64,000 nucleotides of DNA from Pseudomonadota bacterium (GTDB lineage Bacteria; Pseudomonadota; Alphaproteobacteria; Acetobacterales; Acetobacteraceae). Made by a program: the position numbers and the translations under genes. The notes under the pieces are model-generated. The model was not told the DNA's origin. It saw only the letters and a list, made by a program, of their open reading frames with translations, and searched no databases. The stretch is taken from contig JAJXWD010000004.1 in the NCBI GenBank assembly GCA_021781835.1, positions 60,815 to 124,814 on the forward strand, given 5' to 3'. Positions 8,857-17,660 of this stretch are shown here, piece after piece. Every line of letters begins with the position of its first letter. The first letter of the stretch is position 1.

Positions 8857-8997
8857 GCCCTTGCGCGGATGCTGCTGCCTCTGTGCCGCCAGGCAGGGGC
8901 GCGCCGCAAGAGCCGCAGGCGAAATCAAGATATATTTTCAAAGGACAAGACGGCGTTATTGCGCGCCACTGCCAAAAATGCCATGCATCACGACGCG

Positions 8998-9576
8998 ATG
9001 CAGATTGTTTGCCCGAATTGCTCTACAGCCTATGAAGTGCCCGATGAGGTGTTTGCCGGCCGCGTGAGGCGGCTGCGGTGTGAGCAATGTGGCCAGCAAT
9101 GGCGCGCCGGGCCCCCGGAAAGCACGGGGGCGGCATGGCCCGATATGGTGGCCGGCGACCCCGAATTGCCCGAGGCCCCGGCACCCCAGCCAGCCTGCGC
9201 CCCCGCGCCCCAGCCTGCCCCCGAAACCCTGGCTGCCCCTGAAACCATGGCCGCGCCGGAAATGCCGCCCGCGGCGGACATGCGGCCGGCCCTGGGCAGC
9301 GAGCCGCCATACCCAGATGAGCCCGCGCCGCCGGCCAGCGGGGCGTGGCATTTCGAGCGTGTGGGGTATGAGCACCGGGAGGTCGATGACGGGACCAATG
9401 ACCCGTTCATCAATCTGGTGCATGCCGCGCGCAGCCGCCAGCTCGAGACCGAGCCCGAGCCGCCGCCGCCGCCTTTGCTGCGCACCAGCGGCCCGGTGTT
9501 TTTCGGCGCTTTGGTGGTGGCGTTCGTGGTGGCGTTTCTGGTCATGGAATTCCGGCCCTTCGGCGTGGGGTTTTAG
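8998..9576 (+). CDS. MJ0042-type zinc-ribbon membrane protein
   Basis: A 192-residue protein. The N-terminal zinc ribbon has cysteines at 5, 8, 28 and 31 (CPNC and CEQC). A Pro/Ala-rich linker follows at about 50-110, and a C-terminal membrane helix at about 167-187. Such proteins are common in alphaproteobacteria beside ftsE; their function is not known. ATG 8998 is chosen because the zinc-ribbon family begins with Met-X-Ile-Val-Cys-Pro; ATG 8983 is an alternative. It is divergent from ftsE, about 140 bases away. Confidence 0.83.
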   Translation: MQIVCPNCSTAYEVPDEVFAGRVRRLRCEQCGQQWRAGPPESTGAAWPDMVAGDPELPEAPAPQPACAPAPQPAPETLAAPETMAAPEMPPAADMRPALGSEPPYPDEPAPPASGAWHFERVGYEHREVDDGTNDPFINLVHAARSRQLETEPEPPPPPLLRTSGPVFFGALVVAFVVAFLVMEFRPFGVGF

Positions 9577-9695
9577 CGCGCTCTTGATTTTTCTGGCGCC
9601 GGGACAGGCCGGCGCCGGGCGTGGATGAAGCCCTTCGCGCCAGGGGGACAGGCCCCCTCTGGCGGGGCGCGTGAAAATTTGCCACACCGCTTGCC

Positions 9696-11609
9696 ATGTC
9701 ACAGCAACTCGACAACGCGATTTCGCGCGCCCGTGCGGCCCTGGTGGGCGAGCAGCGCCCCGATGGCCATTATTGCTACGAGCTGGAGGCGGATGCCACG
9801 ATTCCGGCCGAATATGTGTTGCTGGAGCATTATCTCGACCGGATCGACGAGGGGCTGGAGCGGAAGATCGGCGTGTATCTGCGCCGCATCCAGGGTGACC
9901 ACGACACCAATCGCGGCGGCTGGCCGCTGTTTCATGGCGGCAAGTTCGATATTTCGGCCTCGGTGAAGGCCTATTATGCGCTGAAACTCATTGGCGACAG
10001 CCCAGACGCCCCGCATATGGCGCGCGCGCGGGCGGCGATTTTGGCCCATGGCGGCGCTGAGCGGGCCAATGTGTTCACCCGCATTCAGCTGGCGCTGTAT
10101 GGCGCCGCCCCCTGGACGGCCTGTCCGGTGGTGCCGGTGGAGCTGGTGCTGATGCCGGACTGGTTTCCCGTGACCATGCGCAAGGTCTCTTATTGGTCGC
10201 GCACGGTGATGTTTCCGCTGATGTATTTGTGCGCCGAGCGCACCCGCGCGCGCAACCCGCGCCAGGTTTTTGTGGATGAGCTGTTCACCCGCCCGCAGAG
10301 CGAGATAAAGGACTGGATCAGGGGGCCTTATAAATCGCCCTGGGGGTATTTCTTCAAGGGCGTGGACACGGTGCTGCGCCTGGCCGAGCCTTATTTTCCC
10401 AAGGCCGTGCGCCAGAAGGCGGTGCGCAAGGCGGTGGATTGGACCATTGAGCGCCTGAACGGCGAGGATGGGCTGGGGGCGATTTATCCGGCCATGGCCA
10501 ATGCGGCGATGATGTTCGATCATTTGGGCGATGCCCAGCATTTCGACATCGCGTTCGGCGCGGTGAAGAAGCTGCTGGTGGTCAAGGAGGACGAGGCTTA
10601 TTGCCAGCCCTGCCTCTCGCCGGTGTGGGACACGGCGCTGGCCGGGCACGCGCTGATCGAGGCGGGCGCGGATGAGGCGGTGGGGCCGGCCTGCGATTGG
10701 CTGATTCCGCGCCAGATTTTGGACGTGGTGGGCGACTGGGCCGATAACGCGCCCGGCGTGCGGCCGGGCGGCTGGGCGTTTCAATACGCCAATGCCCATT
10801 ACCCCGATGTGGATGACACCGCCGTGGCGGGCATGCTGCTGCACCGGTCGGGTGACCCGAAATATGCCGAGGCCATTGCCCGCGCGCGGGAATGGGTGAT
10901 CGGCATGCAATCGACCAACGGGGCGTGGGGGGCGTTTGATATCAATAACGACCGCCAATATCTCAACCATATTCCGTTCGCCGACCATGGCGCCCTGCTG
11001 GACCCGCCGACCGAGGATGTCTCGGCGCGCTGCATCTCGTTTCTGGCTCAGCTTGGCCACCCGGAGGACCGGGCGGCGATCGAGCGGGGGATTAAATATC
11101 TGCGCGAGACACAGATGCCCGATGGCTCGTGGTTTGGGCGCTGGGGTACCAATTATATCTACGGCACTTGGTCGGTGCTGTGCGCGCTGAACGCCGCCGG
11201 GGTGCCGCATGGCGACCCCGCCATACGGCGCGCGACCGCGTGGCTGATCTCGAAACAGCGGCCAGATGGCGGCTGGGGCGAGGATTGCGAAAGCTATGGC
11301 GACGCGCCGGCGGGCGAGTTTCATGGCGTGGCCGCGCAGAGCCTGCCCAGCCAGACCGCCTGGGCCGTGCTGGGGCTGATGGCGGCGGGGCTGGCCGGAC
11401 ATGAGGCGGTGGCGCGCGGGATTGGGTTTTTAGAGGCCGCGCAGGATGAGCAGGGCTCGTGGACCGAGGCGGCGTACAACGCGGTTGGGTTTCCGCGCGT
11501 GTTTTATTTGAAATATCACGGCTATCCGCGGTTTTTTCCGCTCCAGGCGCTGGCGCGCTACCAAACCCTGATGGCGCGCAATGACCGCCAGGTGAAGTTC
11601 GGCTTCTGA
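9696..11609 (+). CDS. shc: Squalene-hopene cyclase
   Basis: A 637-residue class II triterpene cyclase that protonates squalene and cyclises it to hopene/hopanol at the inner membrane. The catalytic DXDD is DVDD at 371-374. Several QW repeats are visible, such as QSTNGAWG, QMPDGSWFG and QRPDGGWGED. Length matches the family (about 630-720). It completes the hopanoid pathway begun by hpnC and hpnD 8 kb away on the other strand. The ATG sits about 120 bases after the zinc-ribbon gene, and murJ follows after one base. Confidence 0.97.
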   Translation: MSQQLDNAISRARAALVGEQRPDGHYCYELEADATIPAEYVLLEHYLDRIDEGLERKIGVYLRRIQGDHDTNRGGWPLFHGGKFDISASVKAYYALKLIGDSPDAPHMARARAAILAHGGAERANVFTRIQLALYGAAPWTACPVVPVELVLMPDWFPVTMRKVSYWSRTVMFPLMYLCAERTRARNPRQVFVDELFTRPQSEIKDWIRGPYKSPWGYFFKGVDTVLRLAEPYFPKAVRQKAVRKAVDWTIERLNGEDGLGAIYPAMANAAMMFDHLGDAQHFDIAFGAVKKLLVVKEDEAYCQPCLSPVWDTALAGHALIEAGADEAVGPACDWLIPRQILDVVGDWADNAPGVRPGGWAFQYANAHYPDVDDTAVAGMLLHRSGDPKYAEAIARAREWVIGMQSTNGAWGAFDINNDRQYLNHIPFADHGALLDPPTEDVSARCISFLAQLGHPEDRAAIERGIKYLRETQMPDGSWFGRWGTNYIYGTWSVLCALNAAGVPHGDPAIRRATAWLISKQRPDGGWGEDCESYGDAPAGEFHGVAAQSLPSQTAWAVLGLMAAGLAGHEAVARGIGFLEAAQDEQGSWTEAAYNAVGFPRVFYLKYHGYPRFFPLQALARYQTLMARNDRQVKFGF

Positions 11610-11610
11610 G

Positions 11611-13140
11611 GTGATCAAGGGCGCCTTCACGGTTGGGCTGTGGACGCTGGCGAGCCGGGTGCTCGGCTTTGCCCGCGATATCATGATCGCCTTCGTGCTG
11701 GGCACCGGGCCGGTGGCGGATGCGTTTTTCGTGGCGCTGCGCCTGCCCAATTTGTTCCGGCGGCTGTTTGGCGAGGGCGCGTTCAACGCCGCCTTCGTGC
11801 CCGCCATCTCGACCGTGCTGCACAAGGAGGGCATGGAGGCCGCGACCTCGTTTGCCGAGGAGGCCACCGCCGTGATGGCCTTTTGGCTGGGCGGCATCAC
11901 CATTTTGGGCGAGATTTTCATGCCCTGGGTGCTCTATGCGCTGGCGCCCGGCTTCGCGGGCAATGGCGGCAAGTTCGCGCTGGCCGTGGCGCTCACGCGC
12001 ATCATGTTTCCTTATTTGTTTTTCGTCTGCCTGACCGCGCTGTTTTCGGGCGTGTTGAACGCCATGAGCCGCTTTGCCGCCGCCGCCGCCGCGCCGGTGC
12101 TGTTTAATGTGTTCGCCATCGCCGCCATGCTGGGGCTGGCGCCTTATACAAAAAACCCCGGCTACGCGCTGGCCTGGGGCATTACGGTTTCGGGCGTGGC
12201 CCAGCTGGCGCTGGTGGTGTGGGCGATACGGCGCGCGGGCATGCGCTTTACCCTGCCCCGGCTGCGCTTCAGCCCGCGCATCAAGACGCTGTTTCGGCGC
12301 ATGGCCCCGGCGCTGGTGGGGGCGGGGGTGACGCAGCTCAATGTCTCGATTGACATCATCATCGGCACGCTGCTGCCCGCCGGGTCGGTTTCGGTGCTCT
12401 ATTACGCCGACCGGGTGAACCAGCTGCCGCTTGGCGTGATCGGCACGGCGGCGGGCACGGCGCTGCTGCCGGCGGTGACGCGCCATATCGCGCGCGGGGA
12501 GGCGGGCGAGGCGGCGGCGGCCACCAACCGGGCGCTCGAATCGGTGCTGATGCTGACGCTCGCCGCCGCCGTGGGGCTGGCGGTGGCGGCCAAGCCGGTG
12601 ATGGATGTGCTGTTTGTGCGGGGGGCCTTTACCGAGCATAACGCCATTTTGGCGGGCCGCTCGCTCACCGCCTTCGCGCTCGGCCTGCCGGTGTTCGCGC
12701 TCATCAAGGTGTTCACCCCCGGCTTTTATGCCCGGGGCGATACGGTGACGCCGCTGAAAATAGGCGTGGCGGCGGTGGTGCTGAATTTATGCCTCAACCT
12801 GCTGTTCATGCACCCGCTCAAAGCCGTGGGGCCGGCGCTGGCGACCACGCTCTCTTCGGCCTTTAACGCCACGCTGCTGGTGGTTTTGCTGCGCAGGCGG
12901 GGGCATTTCGCGCTCGATGAGCGGGCGCGGCGCCGTGTGCCGCGCATGTTGCTGGCCGGCGCCATCATGGCGGCGAGCATTTGGGGGGCGGAGCATTTGT
13001 TTCACACGCCCAAAACCAGCATCCCGCAATTTCTGCTGCTGGTGCTGGTGGGGGCGGCGGCTTATTTCGGGCCGGGCCTTTTGCTGGGGGCGTTTGACCT
13101 TGGCGAACTCAGGCGCCTGGCGCGGCGGCGGCGGGAGTGA
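11611..13140 (+). CDS. murJ: Lipid II flippase MurJ (MviN)
   Basis: A 509-residue MOP-superfamily membrane protein with about 13-14 helices. N-terminal conserved segments include SRVLGFARDIMIA and FFVALRLPNLFRRLFGEGAFNAAFVP, typical of MurJ. It moves lipid-linked peptidoglycan precursor across the inner membrane. The start is GTG at 11611, one base after the shc stop, so translation may be coupled to shc. Flippase and hopanoid cyclase in one unit both serve the cell envelope. Confidence 0.95.
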   Translation: MIKGAFTVGLWTLASRVLGFARDIMIAFVLGTGPVADAFFVALRLPNLFRRLFGEGAFNAAFVPAISTVLHKEGMEAATSFAEEATAVMAFWLGGITILGEIFMPWVLYALAPGFAGNGGKFALAVALTRIMFPYLFFVCLTALFSGVLNAMSRFAAAAAAPVLFNVFAIAAMLGLAPYTKNPGYALAWGITVSGVAQLALVVWAIRRAGMRFTLPRLRFSPRIKTLFRRMAPALVGAGVTQLNVSIDIIIGTLLPAGSVSVLYYADRVNQLPLGVIGTAAGTALLPAVTRHIARGEAGEAAAATNRALESVLMLTLAAAVGLAVAAKPVMDVLFVRGAFTEHNAILAGRSLTAFALGLPVFALIKVFTPGFYARGDTVTPLKIGVAAVVLNLCLNLLFMHPLKAVGPALATTLSSAFNATLLVVLLRRRGHFALDERARRRVPRMLLAGAIMAASIWGAEHLFHTPKTSIPQFLLLVLVGAAAYFGPGLLLGAFDLGELRRLARRRRE

Positions 13141-13201
13141 GGCCCATTGCCGCCAGCCCCGCGCGGGGCTAACGCTGGGGCAGATTTGAGGACCACACGA
13201 C

Positions 13202-14206
13202 ATGGCACGTATTTTTTCGGGCATTCAGCCCACCGGCATCGCGACCCTGGGCAATTATCTGGGCGCGCTGCGTAACTGGGTGGCGTTGCAGGAGGGCGAG
13301 GATGAGGGCATTTACTGCCTGGTCGATCTCCATGCCATCACGGTGTTTCAAGACCCGGCGGCCTTGCGCGAGCAGACCCGGCAGATGGCCGCCCTGCTGC
13401 TGGCCTGCGGCATAGACCCTGAGCGCTCGGTGCTGTTTCATCAATCCGCCGTCTCGGCCCATGCCCGGCTGGGCTGGATTTTTAACTGCGTGGCGCGCAT
13501 GGGCTGGCTCAAGCGCATGACGCAGTTCAAGGACAAGGCGGGCAAGGACCAGGAGGCGGTTTCGACGGGGTTGTTTGTGTACCCCAACCTGATGGCCGCC
13601 GATATTCATGCGTATCACGCCACCAAGGTGCCGGTGGGGGATGACCAGCTGCAGCATATCGAGCTGGCCAACGACATTGCCGAGAAATTCAACCATGATT
13701 TCGGGGTGGCGTTTTTTCCGCGCATCGAGGCGGTGGTGCAGAAGGAATCGGCGCGGGTGATGAGCCTGAGGGACGGCACCAAGAAAATGTCGAAGTCGGA
13801 CCCGTCCGATATGTCGCGCATCAACATGACCGATACGGCCGATGTGATCGCGCAGAAGATCAAGAAAGCCAAGACCGACCCCGAGCCGCTGCCCGAGCAT
13901 GTGAAGGATTTGGAGGGCCGGCCGGAGGCGCGCAATCTGGTGGGGATTTATGCCGCCATCATGGGCCAGAAGCCCCATGAGGTGCTGCACCAGTTCGCGG
14001 GTTCCGGGTTTGGGCCGTTCAAGCAGCGTCTGGCGGATGTGCTGGTGGCGCATGTGGAGCCGATTGGGCGGAGGACGCGCGAATATCTGGCCGACCCGAC
14101 GGCGCTTGACCATGTTTTGCAGGCGGGGGCGCGCAAGGCCGAGGCGATTGCCGAGCCGATTGTACGGGAGGCGGAAAGGTTGGTGGGATTTTTGCCGCGG
14201 GGGTGA
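13202..14206 (+). CDS. trpS: Tryptophan--tRNA ligase
   Basis: A 334-residue class I aminoacyl-tRNA synthetase. The N-terminus IFSGIQPTGIATLGNYLGAL is the TrpS version of the HIGH region, and KMSKS is at 195-199. It charges tRNA-Trp in the cytoplasm. The length equals that of typical bacterial TrpS. It begins 61 bases after murJ with a plausible ATG. Its 3' side borders foreign-looking DNA (see 14207-15696). Confidence 0.97.
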   Translation: MARIFSGIQPTGIATLGNYLGALRNWVALQEGEDEGIYCLVDLHAITVFQDPAALREQTRQMAALLLACGIDPERSVLFHQSAVSAHARLGWIFNCVARMGWLKRMTQFKDKAGKDQEAVSTGLFVYPNLMAADIHAYHATKVPVGDDQLQHIELANDIAEKFNHDFGVAFFPRIEAVVQKESARVMSLRDGTKKMSKSDPSDMSRINMTDTADVIAQKIKKAKTDPEPLPEHVKDLEGRPEARNLVGIYAAIMGQKPHEVLHQFAGSGFGPFKQRLADVLVAHVEPIGRRTREYLADPTALDHVLQAGARKAEAIAEPIVREAERLVGFLPRG

Positions 14207-14516
14207 GGGGCGGAACAATCCGGGGCGGCAGGAGGTAGTGTCTCAGTTTGAATTACGGGTTCCGAGCCTAGCCAAGCATAGAGCGCTGGCACGCCGAAGC
14301 TCAAAACCAGTCATTCAGCGGCATCAGCCTGCAACGGCTAGCGCCCAATCAGGACCTTCGATGCAGTTTTTCGATTCCCACAAAGCGGACATAGACTAGG
14401 GTGCGGAGAGCGGTCGGCCCTGGCCCGCCACGGCTCCGAAGCGTTGGGTCCAGCTACGCTCACGCTTCCCTCGTTGGTCGATTCCGATTATTTAGTGGTG
14501 CAAGGTTAGGTTCCCC
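14207..14516. other. 310-base spacer after trpS, no gene recognised
   Basis: There is no plausible coding region. Base composition drops below that of the neighbouring genes. The segment CCCACAAAGCGGAC at about 14378-14391 resembles CCACAAAGCGAAC near 15591, on the other side of the DUF4238 gene. This may be an intergenic repeat or the edge of an insertion. No tRNA, integrase or clean terminal inverted repeat was found. Confidence 0.4.
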
Positions 14517-15467
14517 ATGGCAACGGCGCAGCAGAATTCCAAAAACCAGCACTATGTTTGGCAACACTATCTGAATGCATGGGCGGCGGAAGGTTCGTTT
14601 TGCTGCTACCGTCAAAAAGACAAGCATTTATTCCAGACACTGCCCAAGAGCGTTGCAAGCGAAACATATTTTTATCAGACTATGAAGCTTACCGACGGCG
14701 ATTTAAAATGGCTGGATGACTTCATCGGGCGAGCAACTGATGAACGTCTTCGAGAACTGAACCGCGACTATGTCAAACTTAATCAGCTAAGTTTTACGCT
14801 CCGCGAGAAGCTCAGTACATTGGAACTGCATCCGGATGCTCGTGCCCAACTGGAAGAGGAATTGCGTTGGGCTGAAAGAAACCTTGGCGAAAAATATCAT
14901 ACTGGCATTGAGAACAAAAACCAAGACTTACTGAATTTTATTCGAAACAAAGACGATACTTTCTACGAGGATCCGGTAAGGTGTGGAGATTTTTTGTACT
15001 TTCTATCACATCAATATTTCCGAACGGCGAAGATGAGAAGAAGCATGAGTCAAATAGCCGAATACGAGCAAGGCCATGATGCGCTTAGAACTGCCGGCAT
15101 TTTTAATCATATCCGAGCAACTAATGTCAGCGCGGGATTGTTCCTAGAAAGGAAGCAATATCGCATCAGATTCCTAGATAATGAAACTGCGATCCCGTAC
15201 ATCACAGGGGATCAACCGATCATAAACATGCTAGCCATAAATGGGACGGATGACCTTGAGCTTTACTATCCTCTTTCACCTAGACTAGCAGTGATACTTA
15301 CAAAGGATATTGTAAAATTTCCGGATCGGGAACGCATGGCGTCGCAATTCGAAGTTGAGAGGTACAACTATGCTATTTATCATAAATCCGAGGATCAAAT
15401 TTATTCGAACGACTCGAATTACTTGAAGTCCCTTGTGGCTATTGGGAAGCATGTGCTTCTGGATTGA
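14517..15467 (+). CDS. DUF4238-like protein, probably horizontally acquired
   Basis: A 316-residue soluble protein with no signal peptide or membrane helix. The N-terminus NQHYVWQHYLNAW fits the HYVPQxYLxxF start of DUF4238. The later ITGDQPII and YYPLSPRLAVIL fit its DxP and P-L-SP segments. The central part (about 75-165) is charged and probably helical. The function of DUF4238 is unknown; a role in defence or phage interaction is only a guess. AT content and codon use differ sharply from neighbours: Lys/Asn/Ile-rich, with many AAA, AAT and TTA-type codons. It sits alone between trpS and the convergent uvrC. Confidence 0.72.
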   Translation: MATAQQNSKNQHYVWQHYLNAWAAEGSFCCYRQKDKHLFQTLPKSVASETYFYQTMKLTDGDLKWLDDFIGRATDERLRELNRDYVKLNQLSFTLREKLSTLELHPDARAQLEEELRWAERNLGEKYHTGIENKNQDLLNFIRNKDDTFYEDPVRCGDFLYFLSHQYFRTAKMRRSMSQIAEYEQGHDALRTAGIFNHIRATNVSAGLFLERKQYRIRFLDNETAIPYITGDQPIINMLAINGTDDLELYYPLSPRLAVILTKDIVKFPDRERMASQFEVERYNYAIYHKSEDQIYSNDSNYLKSLVAIGKHVLLD

Positions 15468-15696
15468 GTCGAACGGCAAGATTGTCACTTGCACCGCACG
15501 TATCGTTTTTCTAGTGCGGCTCCATGGTTTAACGTCGGCTAATTGTGGTTGCTTATCCAAACCCGCCAGTCCCCTCCCGGCCCGGCCCCGCCACAAAGCG
15601 AACGTCCGGTATCTGCTTTCGCGGGCCGTAAGCCGATTGGCTGCTTCCCCCCCCCAATTCAGAAATTCAAACAAAGACACGACCCGGCAGGACGGT
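15468..15696. other. Spacer between DUF4238 gene and uvrC
   Basis: No gene is supported. It holds a small hairpin (CCGCAC at 15494-15499 with GTGCGG at 15514-15519), a run of nine C at 15647-15655, and CCACAAAGCGAAC near 15591 echoing the left flank. The lower-GC half nearest the DUF4238 gene looks like part of the insert. Confidence 0.4.
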
Positions 15697-17550
15697 CTAT
15701 TCCCCCCTTTGCGCCTCGGGATGAAAATATCCGAAAATCACCTTTGCCGTGGCGCGGTTGATGCCGATGACGGCTTCCAACTGCTCCATCGTGGCGCCCT
15801 TGATGGCTTTGACGGAGCCGAAATGGGTGAGCAGGGCTTTTTTGCGTTTGGCGCCGATGCCGGGCACGTCTTCGAGTTCCGAGACTGTTACGGCCTTGCC
15901 GCGCGCGGCGCGGTGGGTGGTGATGGCGAAGCGGTGGGCTTCGTCGCGCAGGCGTTGCAGGAAGAACAGCGCGGGGGAATCGAAGGGGAGCTGGAACGGC
16001 TCGCGGCCCTGCATGTGAAACCATTCGCGGCCGGCGTTGCGGTCGACGCCCTTGGCGATGGCGAGCACGGTGATGTCATCGACCCCGAGTTCGGCCAACG
16101 CGGAATGGACGGCGGAAAGCTGGCCGGCGCCGCCATCGATGAGCAGCAGTTCGGGGTAATCCTCGGCGCGCAAATCGCTCTCGGTGGTGTAGTTGCGAAA
16201 GCGGCGCGAGAAGACTTCGCGCATCATCGAGAAATCATCCGACGTGATCGCGGGGTTTTCGATTTTATATTTGCGGTAGGCGGTTTTTAAAAACCCCGCG
16301 CGCGTGGCCGCGACCATGACACCGTAGGCGAATGTGCCCATTAGATGCGAATTGTCGTAGATTTCGATGCGGTTGATGGGGCTGGTGGCGGTGATGTCTT
16401 CCAGCTGCTCGAACAGGGCGCGCTGGGTGGCGGATTCCTGGAGCTTGCGGGTGAGCGCGTCTCTGGCGTTTTCGGTGGCGCGCTGGACGAGGTCAAACTT
16501 GTCGCCGCGCCTGGGGGTTTGCAGCGTGACCTTTTGCTTGGCGGTGACGGTGAGGGCCTCCTCGATCAGTTTGGTCTCGGGCAGATCCTCGCCCAGCAAA
16601 ATGAGCGGGGGGGCGGATTTGTCCTCGTAGAACTGCACCAGGAAGGCGCTGATGATTTCGGGCAGGGTCTCGCCCTTGGAGGTGGGGAAGAAGCAGCGAT
16701 TGCCGTGGTTGAGGCCGTGGCGGATGAAGAACACCTGGATGGCCGCCTGGCCGCCCTCGAGATGGGCGCCGATGATGTCGGCGTCTCCCAGCGTGTTGAG
16801 GGAGAAGCTGTCGGTGCGAGTGACGTAGGCGAGCGCCTGCAGCCGGTCGCGCAGCTGCGCCGCCTGCTCGAATTCCAGCGCCAGGGCGGCCTGGGTCATG
16901 TCGTCCGAGAGGGATTTTTGCAGCTCGGTGATGCGGCCCGAGAGATAGGATTTGGCCTGTTTGACCAGCTTGGCATAGTCGGGCGCGGCGATGCGCCCGA
17001 CGCAGGGCGCGCTGCAGCGGCCGATTTGGGCGAGCAGGCAGGGGCGGGTGCGGGATTTGAAATACTCATCCGAGCAGGAGCGCAGCTTGAACAGGCGCTG
17101 GAGGAGCTGGAGCGTCTGGTTGACCGACCAGGCCGAGGCGAACGGGCCCCAGACGGAACTCTCGGCCGGGCGGGCGCCGCGGTATTTCTCGATCTGGGGG
17201 TAGGGGTGGCCCTCGGTGAGCAGGATCCAGGGGTAGGATTTATCGTCGCGCAGCAAGATGTTGTAGCGCGGCTTGAGGGATTTGATGAGGCTGGCCTCGA
17301 GCAGCAGGGCCTCGGCCTCGGTGCGGGTGGTGATGATCTCCATCTGCGCGGTGTCGGAGACCATGCGCACCAGCCGCTCGGGCAGCTGGGGTGGCTTGGT
17401 GTAATAGGCCACGCGCTTTTTGAGGCTGAGCGCCTTGCCGACATAAAGCACGCCGCCCTTGCGGTCGATCATGCGATAGACGCCGGGCAGGTCGGGGAGG
17501 GTGGCGAGGGCGGCCTCGATGACGGGAACGCCAAGGGGGGAGGGGGTCAC
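15697..17550 (-). CDS. uvrC: UvrABC system protein C
   Basis: A 617-residue excision nuclease subunit that makes both incisions in nucleotide excision repair. The N-terminal GIY-YIG domain has GVY at 23-25 and YVG at 36-38. The cysteine-rich segment CLLAQIGRCSAPCVG follows, then a UVR motif (LEFEQAAQLRDRLQAL), the RNase H-like C-terminal nuclease (EIYDNSHLMGT and LLIDGGAGQL), and tandem helix-hairpin-helix at the end (VPGIGAKRKKALL). GTG 17550 gives the family length; the frame is open upstream for 73 more codons, but these look non-coding. Confidence 0.95.
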   Translation of the reverse strand: MTPSPLGVPVIEAALATLPDLPGVYRMIDRKGGVLYVGKALSLKKRVAYYTKPPQLPERLVRMVSDTAQMEIITTRTEAEALLLEASLIKSLKPRYNILLRDDKSYPWILLTEGHPYPQIEKYRGARPAESSVWGPFASAWSVNQTLQLLQRLFKLRSCSDEYFKSRTRPCLLAQIGRCSAPCVGRIAAPDYAKLVKQAKSYLSGRITELQKSLSDDMTQAALALEFEQAAQLRDRLQALAYVTRTDSFSLNTLGDADIIGAHLEGGQAAIQVFFIRHGLNHGNRCFFPTSKGETLPEIISAFLVQFYEDKSAPPLILLGEDLPETKLIEEALTVTAKQKVTLQTPRRGDKFDLVQRATENARDALTRKLQESATQRALFEQLEDITATSPINRIEIYDNSHLMGTFAYGVMVAATRAGFLKTAYRKYKIENPAITSDDFSMMREVFSRRFRNYTTESDLRAEDYPELLLIDGGAGQLSAVHSALAELGVDDITVLAIAKGVDRNAGREWFHMQGREPFQLPFDSPALFFLQRLRDEAHRFAITTHRAARGKAVTVSELEDVPGIGAKRKKALLTHFGSVKAIKGATMEQLEAVIGINRATAKVIFGYFHPEAQRGE

Positions 17551-17660
17551 GGAATCCGGTTTGCGCGATGTTGTGGCCGCGATGATAGGGGAAAGCCGCC
17601 ATGACCGGAAAGGGGGGATGTGGTTTTGCTCCCAAAGGGGCGGGCTGCTAGAGAGGATAC

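Noticed and set aside
15285..15680. 131-codon minus-strand frame across the DUF4238 3' end and spacer
   Set aside because: Overlaps a better gene and non-coding sequence; no motif.
14207..15696. Insertion sequence or integrated element with transposase/integrase
   Set aside because: No transposase, integrase, tRNA target or clean terminal repeats; only composition suggests transfer.
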